From contig JAJFPB010000005.1 of the NCBI GenBank assembly GCA_020881915.1, forward strand, positions 1,364,001 to 1,428,000: a DNA stretch of 64,000 nt, written 5' to 3'. This document shows, in pieces, positions 47,660 to 61,018 of this stretch. Position numbers and translations under genes: made by a program. Position 1 is the stretch's first letter, and the number at the start of each line of letters is the position of its first letter. The stretch comes from Paramyrothecium sp. XJ0827 (lineage: Eukaryota; Ascomycota; Sordariomycetes; Hypocreales; Stachybotryaceae). A model generated the notes under the pieces. That model worked only from the letters and a program-made list of their open reading frames with translations. It was not told the origin of the DNA and did no database searches.

Positions 47660-48160
47660 CTAGGTGGCCTTGTCGAGGAACTCCTTCGCTTCGTTGACCT
47701 TGGTCGCTAGGTACGGGCTACCACCTCGATCGGGGTGGTTGAGCAGCATGAGGGTTCGGTGGGCTTTGCGGACCTTGTCCTTTGTGATTGCGCGCTCGCT
47801 GCCGCAGAAGTCAGCATCGGTGTCGCCTTGGATCATGGCTCGAGCTGCGAGTTGATGGGGGGGGGGCCGACTTACTTGAGCGAAAGGATAAGAGTGGCCT
47901 CCTTCTTGGTCATCTTGGGCTCGAAACCACCCTTGTAGAAGGCCTTGCCCATGGCTCCGACACCGCCACGGGAGCGACGCCATGCGACGAGACCTGCGCG
48001 GCCCTGTGAAGATAGCAGTGTTAGCAAGAACTCCCATAAAGACTAGATGCTCCGACATTGTGGCGCGAGAGTGTCCACGGTGTCGGTCGAGAGGGACGCG
48101 AGGACGTACGAGGAAAGCTGCGACGGCAGCGCCGGCGCCGATAGCAAATACCGATGCCAT
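47660..48160 (-). CDS. pam18: Mitochondrial import motor subunit Pam18/Tim14
   Basis: Three exons (48160-48110, 48003-47876, 47798-47660) give 105 residues. Pam18 is an inner-membrane J-protein whose J domain in the matrix stimulates mtHsp70 of the TIM23 import motor (established). Residues 1-25 form a Gly/Ala-rich membrane segment. The J domain covers about 50-105 with the HPD motif at 81-83 in [20 protein letters not shown]. Length and sequence fit the family well. A poly-G/poly-C run sits inside intron 2 (about 47858-47867). Confidence 0.97.
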   Translation of the reverse strand: MASVFAIGAGAAVAAFLVRPRVPLDRHRGHSRATMSEHLVFMGVLANTAIFTGPRRSRRMASLPWRCRSHGQGLLQGWFRAQDDQEGGHSYPFAQVSRPPPHQLAARAMIQGDTDADFCGSERAITKDKVRKAHRTLMLLNHPDRGGSPYLATKVNEAKEFLDKAT

Positions 48161-48904
48161 TGTTAGGTATGCCGGTCACGGTTCGCGGGGTAGTTGTTGA
48201 GGGTGCGTGTTTCGGTTGCGCAACGGTTTGCTGAAGGCATCGCCGGACGGGCGACGCCGGAGGCGCTTCGAAGTTTTGCGATCGTGACGGACTATAGTTT
48301 TTCCGCTTCGGTTTCAGCGATTCTGGCAGCTTCCAGTTCGTTGGGTTGGTCGGTTACCCTATACCACGTCATGATGTTCTGCCTGTGGTGCACGTTTGGG
48401 GCTTCTAATCGGAAAAAAAATCGCGTTGAATATATGAACTTAGGCCCGTTCTACGCCTTGCTTTTTTATATTGATCGGATCTTTCATACACTGCGGTATC
48501 TGCTGTTCGTGATGCCGGGGGTGGAGTAGCCAGTCCTGCACTACCGTGATTTAGCTCCTACATCATGACTCCCCCATCAATTGATAACGGTGTAAGCCAC
48601 ATGGGAACGAGGGACTAACATTCACATTTTACATTTTCCCGCCGTTACTTTGTCGATGGCTCTGGAGCGCATACAGGCACGGCGATCTGGCTTGCACTCT
48701 ACTTTCACCACGCTGCTAACAGTCACTGAAGGATGCACCGCGTATTGGGGCTATCAGACGAGACACCAGTGATATGTAAAAGGCAATAAGCTGATACGTT
48801 GAAGTTTGTCATATATTGTGAATTGTTTTCCGGAAGACGCCAGGGGAGTCATGGAATCGCACCTTCCGCCGGGCACGAACCTCATGACCTCTTCGTTTCG
48901 AACC
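48161..48904 (-). other. Spacer upstream of pam18
   Basis: These 744 bp hold the pam18 promoter and the 3' UTR of the DUF3602 gene, which reads in the same direction. No other feature is seen. Confidence 0.5.
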
Positions 48905-49514
48905 CTACTCTGAATCTGTCACCTTCCTCGCTTCCTCCCCCTGATGAACCCTCTCGGGCATCCTTAATCCTCTATCAACCTCCTCCCTCGCCAGCCTCTC
49001 CAGCTCCTCGACCCTGCGCCGCTCATCCTCCAAGCGCAGTTTCTCGTCCTCTGCCGCCGCGCCGCTGTCCTGCCAGTTGCCCGCGCCGCCGCGGCCTCCC
49101 AGCCGCGGGTGGGTGGCCGTTTGCTGGCCCGGCTGCTGCTGCTTCGAGCCCGAGCCGGCCACGGCGGCCGCCACCATCTCGGCCGCCTGCTGCTCCTGCC
49201 GCCGGGCGCTCGCCGCGTCCACGTAGTTTCCCGCCCCGCCGCGGCCGGCCCGGCTCATAGCGGGCCCACCGGTCGTCGCCGCAGGTGCGCGATCAGATGC
49301 AGGGCCCGGGGTACCGGCAGGGCTTGGATGCTGTGCCTCAAGGTCCTAAGAACAGGGCATCAATGATGTGAGCACGTTCAATAAGGGGCGCACCCTGGGT
49401 GAAGGATTTAGGAATCTATTTGTGTACCTTCGAAGCCTCGTCGGCCTTTTTAGGTTGGATGAAATTGCCAGCGCCTCCGCGGCCAACCTTGCGATACACG
49501 TCTTGCCCAGCCAT
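48905..49514 (-). CDS. DUF3602 protein with three GRGGAGN repeats
   Basis: Two exons (49514-49428, 49345-48905) give 175 residues. The heptapeptide GRGGAGN occurs at 11-17, 63-69 and 113-119, each followed by an aromatic residue (F, Y, W). This repeat defines the fungal DUF3602 family, whose function is unknown. Between repeats the chain is Ala/Gln/Pro-rich and probably disordered. Residues about 128-155 form a Glu/Arg-rich helix (EDEKLRLEDERRRVEELERL) that could coil. No signal peptide or membrane segment is visible. Confidence 0.87.
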
Positions 49515-52500
49515 GCTTGCTGAATGAGAGTCGAGTTGAGATGTCAATCTTCAAAGGCTATACGACCCGGGGTATACGTATGTACGGAGGCGGCGATATG
49601 GGTTGTCGATGTATGATGTCTCACAGAACCTGGTCAACGGACGTTGGTTTGAATGCGCAAGAACTCTTGCTATCCATAAGACAGAAATCCAGTCAAGGAC
49701 GGAAAGGGACCATCGGATTGTCCAGGCCTGTTAAACGTCATTTCTGGGCCGGTTGTCTGTATACTTGTGGTGGTTGCGCCCGCTGCCTTATCAGCACCGC
49801 CAGCCGTGTCCTGATGTCTGGTTGGTCGGTGGGATACGTGGGCTACTCGTCTTTGTCATTGCAATTGACACAGGGCGTTCTGTTAAAGTAGGGTCCGCGC
49901 CCGATCGGCGCCTTAGCCTGTTGGGCTGTCGACGGGAGCCAGAGATGACATGCAGATCAGCCAGTTTCCAGATCGCTGGGACCGAAATGGCCTTTGCTGG
50001 AAGATGTGCTGAGTTCAAACTGACCACTGCTACATGACGCCACGGTGACAAGAGCATTGATGCAGACGAAGCAAAATGTTTCTGGAGAACCTCGTCAAGG
50101 TGTCTAGGGTATTCGTTTAATTCGGGACACCAGTATAGCTGGCTCCCATACCTCTTATTTCCACCAAGTTTGAGTGTAAACCCGCAATGTGCAAATAATC
50201 TTATCCCATAGATTGTCTTCGACAGAATTGTTCTTCTCCATACACGTAAATTCAATGAACCCCAGTGTTGTACCCGATCCAGAGGCTAGGCAATAAGTAC
50301 AGAAAGGGCACAGAGTGTAGGCAGATAAGATACCATGAATTCGCCAAGAATGAGACAGGGCATGGTTGGTTCACCAGATAAGGATGGCAACAGTAAGGTC
50401 GTGCGGCTATCTCGTGCCCGATCCTTCAAAGCATAGCCACGTGTGGAGGATGCTGAAAAGGAAGGAAAAGAAATCATGAATACGTATGATACAGCACAAT
50501 ACGAGTGGCAGCTCGAGCGACAGACTAGACACCCGAAGAACCAGAAAGATCTCCACGTGGGAGCAGTCCATTGCTTACGCAGGAACCAGCCTGCACCTAG
50601 CCCGTAGAAAGTCGATTGGGCCAGTGGTCGATGAGGGCATTGAGGCCTGGCGGTTAAGGCCTTTCCACACCAGATATCAAACCCCAGCGCAGGGTTACTA
50701 GCGGATTCCAAGACAGCAGGCCGACAGGGGCGTGTATGGCGCTGTCATAGATACTGTATGAGACAGGCCCGAGGAAAGGAGGGGTACGTTGTGGCACTGC
50801 CAGAAATGGGAGGAACTCAACAAGTATGGGCGAGATGATTCCCTCCCCTCGAGCGACCTTGGCGGCTAGCGAAATTGATGAATTCTTCTCATTTCTAAAA
50901 ACCTGTCCCTCCACTTGCACTGCAATTCTTGATGTGCCAAACCGATGCCAGGAACTGCTAGGTCTTTGCCCCCATGTGCTTGCATGGCATGTAAGTAAGC
51001 CCCGAAATGGACTTTTTAGTGGACCTCGTCTACGATGACGATGACCGCTATAGCGTCGTTGCAAGAATTCCCCATTCTGAGACACGCCCCATCGCCTGTC
51101 AAGAGATGTGGTACACCTCGGCACCTCGATTGCTTTACTCTCCACATGATCGTGGAGACGAATTGCTCGCAGACACATCGCTGGATCAGAAGCTGATTCT
51201 TCTCGAGCCGGGGGTGGGTGGAAACTGCGCCAACGGCTGGGAATAAAACCCCAAGCACCCAGGCGGCCCTTTCACATTGCCGAATTGTTTTATGTCGATT
51301 CGGTAGTTTTATGCAGTTTTTGATCGAAATACGATGCTGTAAACCTGGTGCAGAGCATTCCGAAACTGATGGAGGATCGACCTAGACCTGCGTGGCTAGC
51401 CCAGCAAGGGACTAGGGTAAGCTTTGAACATCCTTGCTCGGTCCCGTGTTGGGACCGGGGAGCTGCCTTGGTTTTACTTTGTTTGCTGAGGGCCGCCAAA
51501 CATCGGAAGTGTCGTAAAATGCTCCTTTTAATTTATCCGATAGGTGTTGTTCCCAGCTTCGAATGCAATATCGATTAGTTTAGCATGGTTGATCGCTGTC
51601 CATGGCCGGCGTCCAGGGAAACGCATTAACCATTGTGAAACCCAACGAAACCTCCATTCAGACGTTGTTGAACTAGCCAGGACTCGCTTTGCCAGCATTT
51701 TAACAGACTGTTCGTGAAGGACCCGACCGAAGGACCTCGTAGTAGGACATCATTTTGTAAGCGAGTCAATAGTATGAGCGTGGCAAATAACAAAACTGCC
51801 AAGTGCCTCATTGTTGGTTGGCATCGGCATCACGAAACGGGTAGCTCAAAAATACTGGGAAGCGGCGAGGCTTCACAAAAACAGTTATGATTGTCGCCAT
51901 GAATGCCGTAGGTAGGGGAGGGGTTCCTGTAGCGCACGCCGACAGGGATGTTGGCGATGCGTGGTGCCATTCAGCCGATGATACGCTGGGCGCTGGCTGA
52001 CCCAGTCGACTCGGTTCTTTTCCAGAGACGGATCGCCCAGCGCATCTTGCTGATAGTCAGGCACGGCACCCTGAATTCCGTCGGCCAGAAAACGTACTGC
52101 CCAGGCCCTAAGGCCACCGGCCGGTGCTGTAACGTTCATGTCCACAGCTGAACTAACGTCAAGTACACAGCGTTGTTGGACCTTCGACATTTGGGTCGCG
52201 GACTGTGAACCCCGCGGCGGCCGCGAAGGACGTTGTCTCTCTTTGGCACGTCTTAGGCCTTCCGCAACTCAGGTGGCTCCCAGATAGGCAAAAGCCCGCG
52301 CCCAATAGGGGAAGCCGGTCGACATGCGAGCGAGCAAGCCTGCCAGCGAAAATGAAAGGTGCCCCCCATAACCAACCGAGGGGCAACAGGAGACATGCAC
52401 ACCATCCCCGGACCTATTCAAGAAGCCTGAGTCGCAGCTACAGAGATAACAAGTGCTGGTTATCAGGCACAATATTAGTGCAGAGGATCCAGTAGGGACA

Positions 52501-55500
52501 CAGCACATGTTGACCTGTTTGGTCAGGTACTTCATTTCGCAATGGTGATAGCCCCAATGGATTCTTGAACAATGGCAAAGCAAACACGAATAGCCGGATC
52601 AGGCTGCCGAAAGGTACGAGTGCGTCGAATTCCTCGCTGTGTTTGCGGCGACAGGCTTTAACGTTTGCTGGAATGCTTCCACGGGTTCCAGGTACAGATT
52701 CACTGAGTTTCGAGCCACGTTTCCCGGCTAGCGCGGCGGCAAGATGCGACAGGGCCGGTGCTGCCCGCCCTCATCCGAGTTCGCGGAACCCGAGATGCAG
52801 CTGGAGACATGGGCCAGGTCCTTTGAAAGCCCGCCGGGAGATTCCCCAGACATGTTTGACGGCCCAGCTGCGGACCGGTGTGTATCTTAGGGCGTACTCT
52901 CGCTTGGCCCCTTTTCTCATGGCGGGTTGGCGCTGGAAACAAGCACACGTAGTGACTGCCGGTCTCTCAGCGAGAGAGCACGTCCTCCGGTACCCGGGCT
53001 AGCGAGGGCACCTCCACTGGGGAACCTGTGGATCAGCAGACCAGTCTGGATTGCTAGACACACACCAAGCATCAGCAGTTCAGGCCCCCACTTGCTACTG
53101 TGTGGCGGCGTCAGCGGCGATGGTTTGCTGGTTGGGGATTTGGAAGAAAAAGTTAACCCAGGCTGGACTGCTCGATGTCGGTAGGGTATGGCACAATTAA
53201 GAGATGGTGTGCAGACGACTTCAAACAACCCGGCGGAGCACAACTCGAATGGGCATATCTGTCATAAATACGGGAGGGATGGTTCGTGCTTGTTGCGAGC
53301 AATCCATCGACCTGATGGTAATCGTGACTGCCTCGTTCAACGCCTGTTTGTACTTGCGAGGAGTGTTGGAAAAACAAATATACCACAACGCTCTGAAGAA
53401 GGCCGGTACGACCGGTGGTCTACTGGGGAAACAATTTCTACATCAATAAAAAAGCACGAAGAAATCCTTGAACGAATTGGCGTTCCTGGTCCCTGGAGGC
53501 AGTTTCCGTAAGCACGCAACGTTCCTGGTGGTACCTGCCTAGAGTACCTGTACCTGCGTATCGGTGGTAGGAGCAGGTGGACAGCTGAACAGGGAGAGAC
53601 ATATAGCCAATCCATGAAGATAGGCAAGACACTGTCTCTCGCAGAAGCCACCAATTCCAGGCCCCTCACCGAGGTAGGTAAGGTTCCCTGGCCTGCCCGA
53701 TCGCGACTTCCGATAGCATTTGTGAAACACTGGACATACATAAAAACTGTGCTGTGCATGCTTGCCTGCTTCAATCGGCGATTATGCCGATTAGTCAAAG
53801 TCGGCACGCTGCGGGTTTCAGTCCAGACGACACGCCTTGTTCCTTTGGACTTGGAAGAGCTGGCCTGACGGAATTGTCTTTCGGGCTGTTCGGGCCATGG
53901 GGCGTTTGCACCAATTCTTGTCGTGTATCCACGGAGTTCACGGAGAGCCTGGCTAGATTCCCAGCTTGCGACCTCCGTTCATGGCTGTCTGTGGAGTCTT
54001 TCCCCAGAATCACGGAACAGCGACGTAATGATGATCTTTGACGGAGCCGCTTAAGAACGGGCCGTCATTGATCTATTAAATGTCCATTGTTGCCGACACG
54101 GCCGCGGCGATGCCCTTGTTCATAGCTCAATGACAATTCCATTTCCAAGTTGAGCACGGTATCCAAAGCCCGCGAGATAAGTTATGGGTCTGCCTTTTTT
54201 TTTGTTTTTTTTTTGTTTTGAAGACGGCAGCGCGCAGCCTTGCGCCAGGAAGCGGGCACGGTATTGATGGGCGCCGTTCACCTGTTACAGCTGAAACAAT
54301 AACAGCAAGAAACCGGGAAGAGGAACGAGTTTCGCCATGTTCAGCCAATGTCGAAAGTCTATAGTTATGTGCTACAAGGCGTCACTCCGTCTCTCTCCCA
54401 CAACGTCGGTTCAGGTCACTTCTCGAATGAGGGCGCTGGCGTGTTGGCCCCATGGATAACTATTGGTCAGAGTATCGAGAATCCGTCTGGATTCTTCAAA
54501 CCGAGCATGGGACGTACTGACCGTAGCCAGCAGGTACGTATATAAAGGTAGTTCTATTAATTGCAGTGTTGCGCTGTTCTAACTACATGCGCCATTCATC
54601 GGCAGACACCCCATGTCCCATTCTGAATGCTGGGCGGCTGACCAGGTCATCATCCCCCTCCCTTTCGCTCCGTGCGAAATCCCACCTAGCGATATCATGT
54701 GAGCACTTGTTGGGGTTAACGAGTGCTCCTACCAGACCCAAGTTAGGCAAGATTGGGAGGACCGCACATTAGGGTCGGTTGTGGAATTGTTATCTGCGGG
54801 AAATGAGGCCAGGCACTGGTTAAACACATGCTCATACCATGCCGTTAGCTCGTACCTTAATGTGATGTACGCGGCCTGTGGTTAGGGAGGGGCCCCGACC
54901 ATCGGCTTTTCAGTGCATCTGCGTGCCTCCGGATTGACCTCTCGAGAGCATTGCCTGGATTGCGCGGTCAGGAGCCTGAGTTCATGTTCAAGGACGCGTA
55001 CGGCACAAAGTCGCCTCTATACGACTCCTTTCTTGAACAGCCTTGTCCTGGACGTATTGCACTGTCGCAGTGTTGTTGCCCGGGCCATGCTCCCCCCCGG
55101 CTTAGTCGTGCCCTGCCGCCTGGCTCAGTTACAGTGGACCTGCCCGGAACAGTATCATTCACTCAGGGCGCTACGGTACGGTACCTGTCAAGGGAAGTTC
55201 AACCAACAGCGCCAACAGAGCGCTCACTGGCGTTAGTGGGTGCTTAGGCGTCCTGCGGAGGATACTCGCGTCAGAGGTTGCGCATCGCCGACCGTAGGCG
55301 TACTGCGCTATCGCGGGCTTAACCCCAGCCAACTGAGCGACTCCCGCTTATCCCGATCCCTACGCCGGCCAACGATCGCGTTATTCAGCAGGGAGTGGTA
55401 ATTCCCAATGCTCAGCCCCTTGGCCCACACACGCCCCCTCCCCCTCTCTCTCCTCCTTCGAACCTGATCAGCCAGCCGGGGGTCAGCGGGCCAATAAACC

Positions 55501-56284
55501 CACTCTTTGACTCCCCACCTTCGAGAGGTGGCCTTTGGAAGCCACTGGAAAGGTGAAATGGTGCTTGAGCAATTCTGACTGATTTGTTCCCGGCTCTGGC
55601 ACCCCCCCTCCCCTCTCTCCCCTACAGTACCTTACCTTACTGTACGGGACGAAATGTGGCACTAATCCATTGCCCTCCCCATCTTTCCGGCTTCTGCTTT
55701 GACTTCAAATGCGGTTCAGTACGGCCAGTCCACCAAGACTAGTTGGCTAGGCAAGTGCCTTAGAGTTATTCCAGGCAGGCCCCCTGAGGCGGCGGTCGGC
55801 CCCGAACATTGTAAAAAAAATAAAAAAGTGCTGGTGAAAGAAAAGGGTCAGGTCCTCGAGGGCCAGGTTTTCCTCCTTTGATTCACAAGACTCTCAAGTG
55901 TACAGAGTACGGACGCCATCTCTCAAAAAGCCAACGTTATCCCAGGCGCGGAGCTGTTGTTACAGGCGCCCCCCGCTGTGCCACACACACACACCCTTGC
56001 TGAATGCTTGCTCCTCCCAAAATATTATTTCTCGTCCGCTAGGCTCTGACTCTCTTTCGCGATTTCGGGGGGGGGTTTCTCTTGCTCTCTGCTGCCTACT
56101 ACAATACTACCAACGTCCAACAGAACGAACCACCAGCACCGCTTCTCTCACCACTTGCACGATCAAAGAACATTGTCGCGTGTACGTTCGACAGTTTTGT
56201 TTAGGAACGAGGTACTTCGGGACAGCGACCGGCCGTCGTCAGTCGCTTCTCGGCTTTTACGCAACCCAACTGTCATTGCCGGCA
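49515..56284. other. 6.8-kb gene-free region between divergent genes
   Basis: I find no supportable gene. A poly-T tract interrupted by G lies at about 54196-54220. From about 55600 the plus strand becomes pyrimidine-rich, with CTTACC words and an ACACAC run near 55983, consistent with the promoter and leader of the C2H2 gene. Open frames are short, overlap on both strands and lack domains. Confidence 0.55.
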
Positions 56285-57893
56285 ATGGCCTCTTCTAAGG
56301 TACGACTCCTGAACTACTGCCTCCTTCAAAGCGTCGTTTTCAACTTCTTTGCGTCTTCGTTGCGCACCTTTCGCTAACATGCCCTGCTTCCCTAGGAAAT
56401 GCAGCCGTCTGTCAGGCCATTGACCCAGCACCGGCCCTCCCTGTCGAGCGTCTCCTCCACGGGATTGCCCGGCCGTCAATCACACTCCCGCAACAACTCC
56501 CATTCCCTGCTCACGGCTGGAGCCCTCAATGCCTCGCACCGCGTCACCCGCCGCAAGTCGGTGACCAATCCTGGCACCAATGTCGCTGCCATCACGGCTG
56601 CACTTCGCGGTGGCGAGCACGCCCCCGCTGTGCCTATCGCAACAGCCTCGCGACGCAATACCATGTCCAAGACTGCCGCTGCTCGGGCCGCTATCGTGAA
56701 CAGCTTGCCGTCCCCACCGGCAAGCCTCCCATCCCACGCACATAAGGCGATGACCGATATGAAGCGCGAACAAGATAGTGCCATTGACGACGAGGCCAAC
56801 GATCTATCGGGCGAAGAAGGATCTGCCGACCAAAAGGCCCGCATCAGGCGTGCTAGCGATGGCCAACCCCTGATGAAAGAGGGCAGGAAGAGCAGCCGCA
56901 TCGAGGTTCGCTGCGATAAGTGCGGCAAGAGCTATAAGCACAGCAGTTGTTTGACAAAGCACTTGTTGGTCTCCCTCCCATCCCAGCCCCTTGCAGTGAC
57001 ATGTGCATAATTGGAGCGCGTGAGGATGCGGCCAGGCAGTGCCGCCCGCCTGTCCAGCAAGAACCCACCGGGAGGATTTGAGCACATTTGTTGACCTGTC
57101 GATTAGGTGGGAGCACACCCCCGAGTGGTCATTCACGTCCAAGCTCTTAATCTCCAAGCACCAGCAAGTACAGCTGCTGGAGGCTGCATCGGTCCTCGTG
57201 GCCATGAATGACACCAGCAAGGAAAGCTCCGCAACACCGCCTGATTCGGCAAAGGACTTCCCAAGTGATCCCGAATCTGCTTCCCCCGCCGCTTCTGGTT
57301 ACTCAGACCCGGCCGAGCGCCAAAGCTCTGCTGACACAACCCCGCCTCCCATGAGCGAGGGGCTGAGCTTTGGTGGATATCGTACCAAGCGGTACAGCAG
57401 CGGCAGCGGCTTTTCTCGCAGCTACCAGTCTGCCCCATCCTCAGGTCTGTTGGCTGCTGATCTCGGCTCATACGGTTCCGGGCTTGGTCACTTCCGCCAG
57501 CGCAGCGTGGAGCATCGCCCTTCGTCTTCAGGACTCAATGAGACAGGACAGGAAGATCATGACCTAGCCGCTGCGGTCGAACTTCTTAGCTGTAGTTTCG
57601 GCAGCAACAACGGTTCTCGGGGAACTGTAACACTTCCTGCAGATGCTCCGCCTGTGCCTCCGGTTCCTGCGCGGTATCGTGACCAGGCAGCCTCACTGGG
57701 CACGAGCTTCCTCAATAGCCTTCCTGGACGTCAACCAGAAAGCTTCACGCGTGGCGAGATGCGTCGTGACAGCGAAGACGTGAAGATGGAAGAGGGTGCT
57801 GGATCCCCAATCGATGACGACGACTTCGATATGCGGTCCCGCGCCCGCAGCGATGAGGACGACGATGGCGTTTTCGGTCGCATGGAGGATTAA
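56285..57893 (+). CDS. Fungal C2H2 zinc-finger regulator with a single finger
   Basis: Three exons (56285-56299, 56396-56964, 57107-57893) give 456 residues. The single finger is CDKCGKSYKHSSCLTKHLWEH with ligands C178, C181, H194 and H198; intron 2 falls inside it, between TKHL and WEH. It is followed by a conserved WSFTSKLLISKHQQVQLLEAASVLVAM helix. The N-terminal part is Ser/Arg-rich with a basic RVTRRKS patch. The C-terminus is very acidic (DDDDFDMRSRARSDEDDDG). A nuclear regulatory role is inferred; I cannot name the orthologue. Exon 1 codes for only five residues, chosen because the next exon is in phase and the splice signals are good; translation from the ATG at 56399 is the alternative. 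The intron 2 donor is a weak GTTGGT. Confidence 0.85.
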
Positions 57894-59670
57894 TGAACTG
57901 TTTGATTTGCAGAATTTTGTTTTTGGATAATGAACCACATTAGGATAGGGATTGGTTGGGATCTTCAGCTGGAGTCGGGCACGTTAGCTCTGGAGTCGGA
58001 TGCGTTGCGTTGAATGACCTCGGAGAACTGACGGGTTCTTGTCTCCTTTGTATCACGATATTATAACACGTTGTGTATAAGGTGGTTCAGCTCCGCCGCC
58101 AATCTTTAGCACCGAAGAGTGGAGGGCCTCGCCTGCTTTTTGGCGGATGAGTTTCGCTTCTCCACGAGGTTAAAGTGAGGATTCGGAGAGGGCGTCGAGC
58201 GAACACCAATCATAAATAAACCAGGAATGGAAACCTTGAAACAAGAAACTCTCAAACCTCTCTTGATCGTGACAGACACGCGTGTGGTACTGTGCGCAAG
58301 CGCACTAGGCGGCACATTGAAGTGCAGGCAGGCAGAATCATGGAAAACGGGAAGTGAAGCTTCAATGACTAGAGGGACGCTCAAAAAGCCAACCTCACTT
58401 GCTCTTCGCGCTGGAAGCATACTCGACTCGGGCGTCTATCAGTAACGCCCGAACCAGCGGCTGACCTGAAAGGAGTGCGCCTTGGGCGCAATACGGTGGA
58501 AGCTCAAAACATGGTCTAAGAAAGAAGCGGCTTGTACAGGTACTGTAGGCAACAAGACAAGGACTGCACAAGAAAACCACATTCACGAGCGAATGGTAGC
58601 ATAGAGCAAGTCGCCCCCAGAAGATGGCGTTTGAGACTGAAGGCGAGACACAGGGGATTCGAAGGTGCCTGGTTAGTACCAATGTCGATGAAATCTCTGC
58701 TCATGCAGAAAAAGATTTGGGATGGGGAAGAGTTGAGAGGTGGATACCGGCGTGTGAGAAATGGCAGATGTGGAGGAGCAAACGGGTGACAAAAAAAGGC
58801 GGGGCACCTGTGGCAGTCCATTCGGTTCAGCGCTTTGGATGGCAAGCAGGTAGCAGAAAAACCCGGACCGCGAAGCTACCTTAGGTACTAATATATATAA
58901 GAAGTAGTAGCGTTCCATGTAAGTAGAAGTAGATCTATAAAAGACTTAAAGTAAAGCCAAAAAATCCTTAGAAAATAATTAAAATTTTATTTAAGAGTTA
59001 TAATACTTCTCTTTATTTTTTCTTATAACTCTATAAGGCGGCTTTTAATAATAAATCGTTTTGCAGTCCGGGTATTTTTGCTCACTACTTGGATGGATAA
59101 AGGCAGTGCTGATACTGCATTCTAAGAACTGCAAAATACAAGAGTATTACTACTTTAGTTTTCTGGTTTACTCCATACTTGACATCCGATTTAAATGCAT
59201 TCCTCAATTCGCAGTCTTTCACGGATTCGAACGGCCGCAGTGGATTCGTAGCCTACGCTTTTCTGTCACCACTTGAGGTAAAAGCGTTTGCCTCGTCCCA
59301 CGATGTTCTGCATGTCATGCTGTAGCTCGGACCAATGAGAGGTCAGGAACCTCCACAGTTACCCAGGCGACCTGACCCCCCCTCGACGTCAGAGATTCTC
59401 CACTGGCCTGACGTTTTGGTCGCTGGAGCCGTACCATCTGCGCGAGCGCCTTTCCTCACCTCTGCTCACAATTCGTCAGCGCAAATCCATTCAGCCTTGT
59501 CGCAGGCCAGCAGCAGCAGCATCACCATCCTCCTCGTCCTCACCCCTTGCCTTTCTCGATACCCCGGTCTCAGCGACAGCTCGTCCGGGCGGCAGCGTGT
59601 GTTGAAGAGCTTCCAATAGCAACACGCGAGCAGCGAAACTTCCCCGTAAGGCAGAAGCATTCCTACAGCC
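57894..59670. other. Intergenic region containing an AT-rich island
   Basis: It holds the 3' UTR of the C2H2 gene, an AT-rich block at 58885-59055 and, from about 59340, the CT-rich promoter of the membrane protein gene. No gene is seen. Confidence 0.6.
58885..59055. mobile_element. AT-rich island, possible RIP-degraded repeat remnant
   Basis: About 170 bp are markedly AT-rich, with TA-rich words and stop codons in all frames, set sharply in GC-rich flanks. In ascomycetes such islands commonly come from transposons mutated by repeat-induced point mutation (established). No ends, target duplication or coding remnant is visible, so this identity is inference. Confidence 0.35.
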
Positions 59671-61018
59671 ATGGCGCCCTCGCTGCGCAGGACAGCTGCC
59701 GCAAAGGCCGAGGCAGATGCAGGCGTAGATGCAGGCGCTGCGATATCCGAGGTGCTCTACGACCCGCTCGCCGTTGCCGCCGCCGACGATGCAGCGGCTT
59801 CTGCTGCTACCGCCCTGACGGCGCCCGCGACCTTGCAGCTGCAGAGGAGGCTGCCACTCGCGGCGCAATACCCGCTCGTCGCGATGCTCAGTTTCGCCAT
59901 GGCCAGCCTAGGGTACAGCCTCCTCGGCGAGGTGAGCAAGGGGGAGCTGGCGGCTGTGAGCCGCAGTCAGGATACCTGGAGCGAAGTAGGCATTCTTGCC
60001 GGTTGGAGGCTGTAAGTACTCTTGAGCTATTCCACAACCTCCCACCCCCCACCTGTCTCAGGGCTTTGGTCGTGTTTCGCCGATGTATCCATCGCGGTGA
60101 AGGGATTGGCATGATTGTGCGGATTGAGGCTGACAGGGCTGCTGGTGGCGGCGCGATGCAGATTCGAGTTGGCCCTTGGATGGTTCGGAGACCTCGATAG
60201 CTTGGATGTTGCCACGATGGACTTGTTGTCCCACGGCCCCACGGTTCGTAAACCTTCCCCCCCCTTCATGCCCGATCGACGCTTTGGCCCTGCTGAACCG
60301 TGCCGGTCTTCCTGCAGTATAGCCCCGTGCTAACCAGAGCTGACCGCCCATTTCGCAGATCTATCTCCTCACAACGTTCTACAGCCTCAGCCCTGTAACC
60401 GCAGTATCTGCCTTGTTCGTTGACATCATCTCCGCTGCCGTGCCATTCTACCTTCTCCGGCCGCTCTCCGCGGTCCATAAGCCAGGGGCGAAAGTGCACA
60501 ACCGTGAGCTTATCGACATCCCTCTTCAGCTCTACACGACGGCTCTTTCCACCACCATCTACACCGTCATCCTCGTCCTGTCCCTCAGGTTGATCCTCCC
60601 ACGCATCCTCATCTTGTATTTCGCAGGCTTGCCCACCCTCGAGCCCGCTTACGGTGCCTCGTATGCTACGGTCCTGCCGACCACCCTGGCGTTCGGAGCC
60701 GCGGCAAGCGTTTTTATCTTTGCGCCCTTTGCCACGACGGGTAAGGCCAAGGACGATGACAAGCTGGGCGAGTTTGACCCTGTCAGCGCCAGCCTCGGGG
60801 AGACAGTGTGGTGGAATGCATGGGGTTACACGGCCAAGACCAAGGTTATCATCCGGCGTACGGTCATCGCCTCCCTGGTCACCGGAATCAACACTTACCT
60901 GGCGACTACCATGACCGTTTATGGCATCGAGTCGACCGGAGCTGCCGCTTACGCTTCGGTTTGGGTCTTTGCAGCTCTCTGCAGTGGTGTAGGACTTGGT
61001 CTGGTGGGCGGGGAATAA
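59671..61018 (+). CDS. Polytopic membrane protein of unknown function
   Basis: Three exons (59671-60011, 60162-60243, 60359-61018) give 360 residues. Residues 1-60 are Ala-rich and hydrophilic. Hydrophobic segments follow at about 66-88, 143-175, 190-220, 228-252, and two near 290-358. Conserved-looking pieces include YPLVAMLSFAMASLGY, ELALGWFGDLDSLDVATMDLLSHGP and TTFYSLSPVTAVSALFVD. Intron 2 has a weak GTTCGT donor, like two introns of the Gfd2-like gene. No catalytic motif or targeting signal is evident. It resembles conserved fungal membrane proteins without an assigned role; transport is possible but not shown. Confidence 0.8.

Noticed and set aside
50654..51178. Minus-strand open frame of 174 codons
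   Set aside because: No domain or leader, and codon content looks random.
59195..59280. tRNA-like B-box word (GTTCGAATCC on the minus strand)
   Set aside because: The five base pairs of a T stem do not form, and no acceptor stem or anticodon arm can be drawn.
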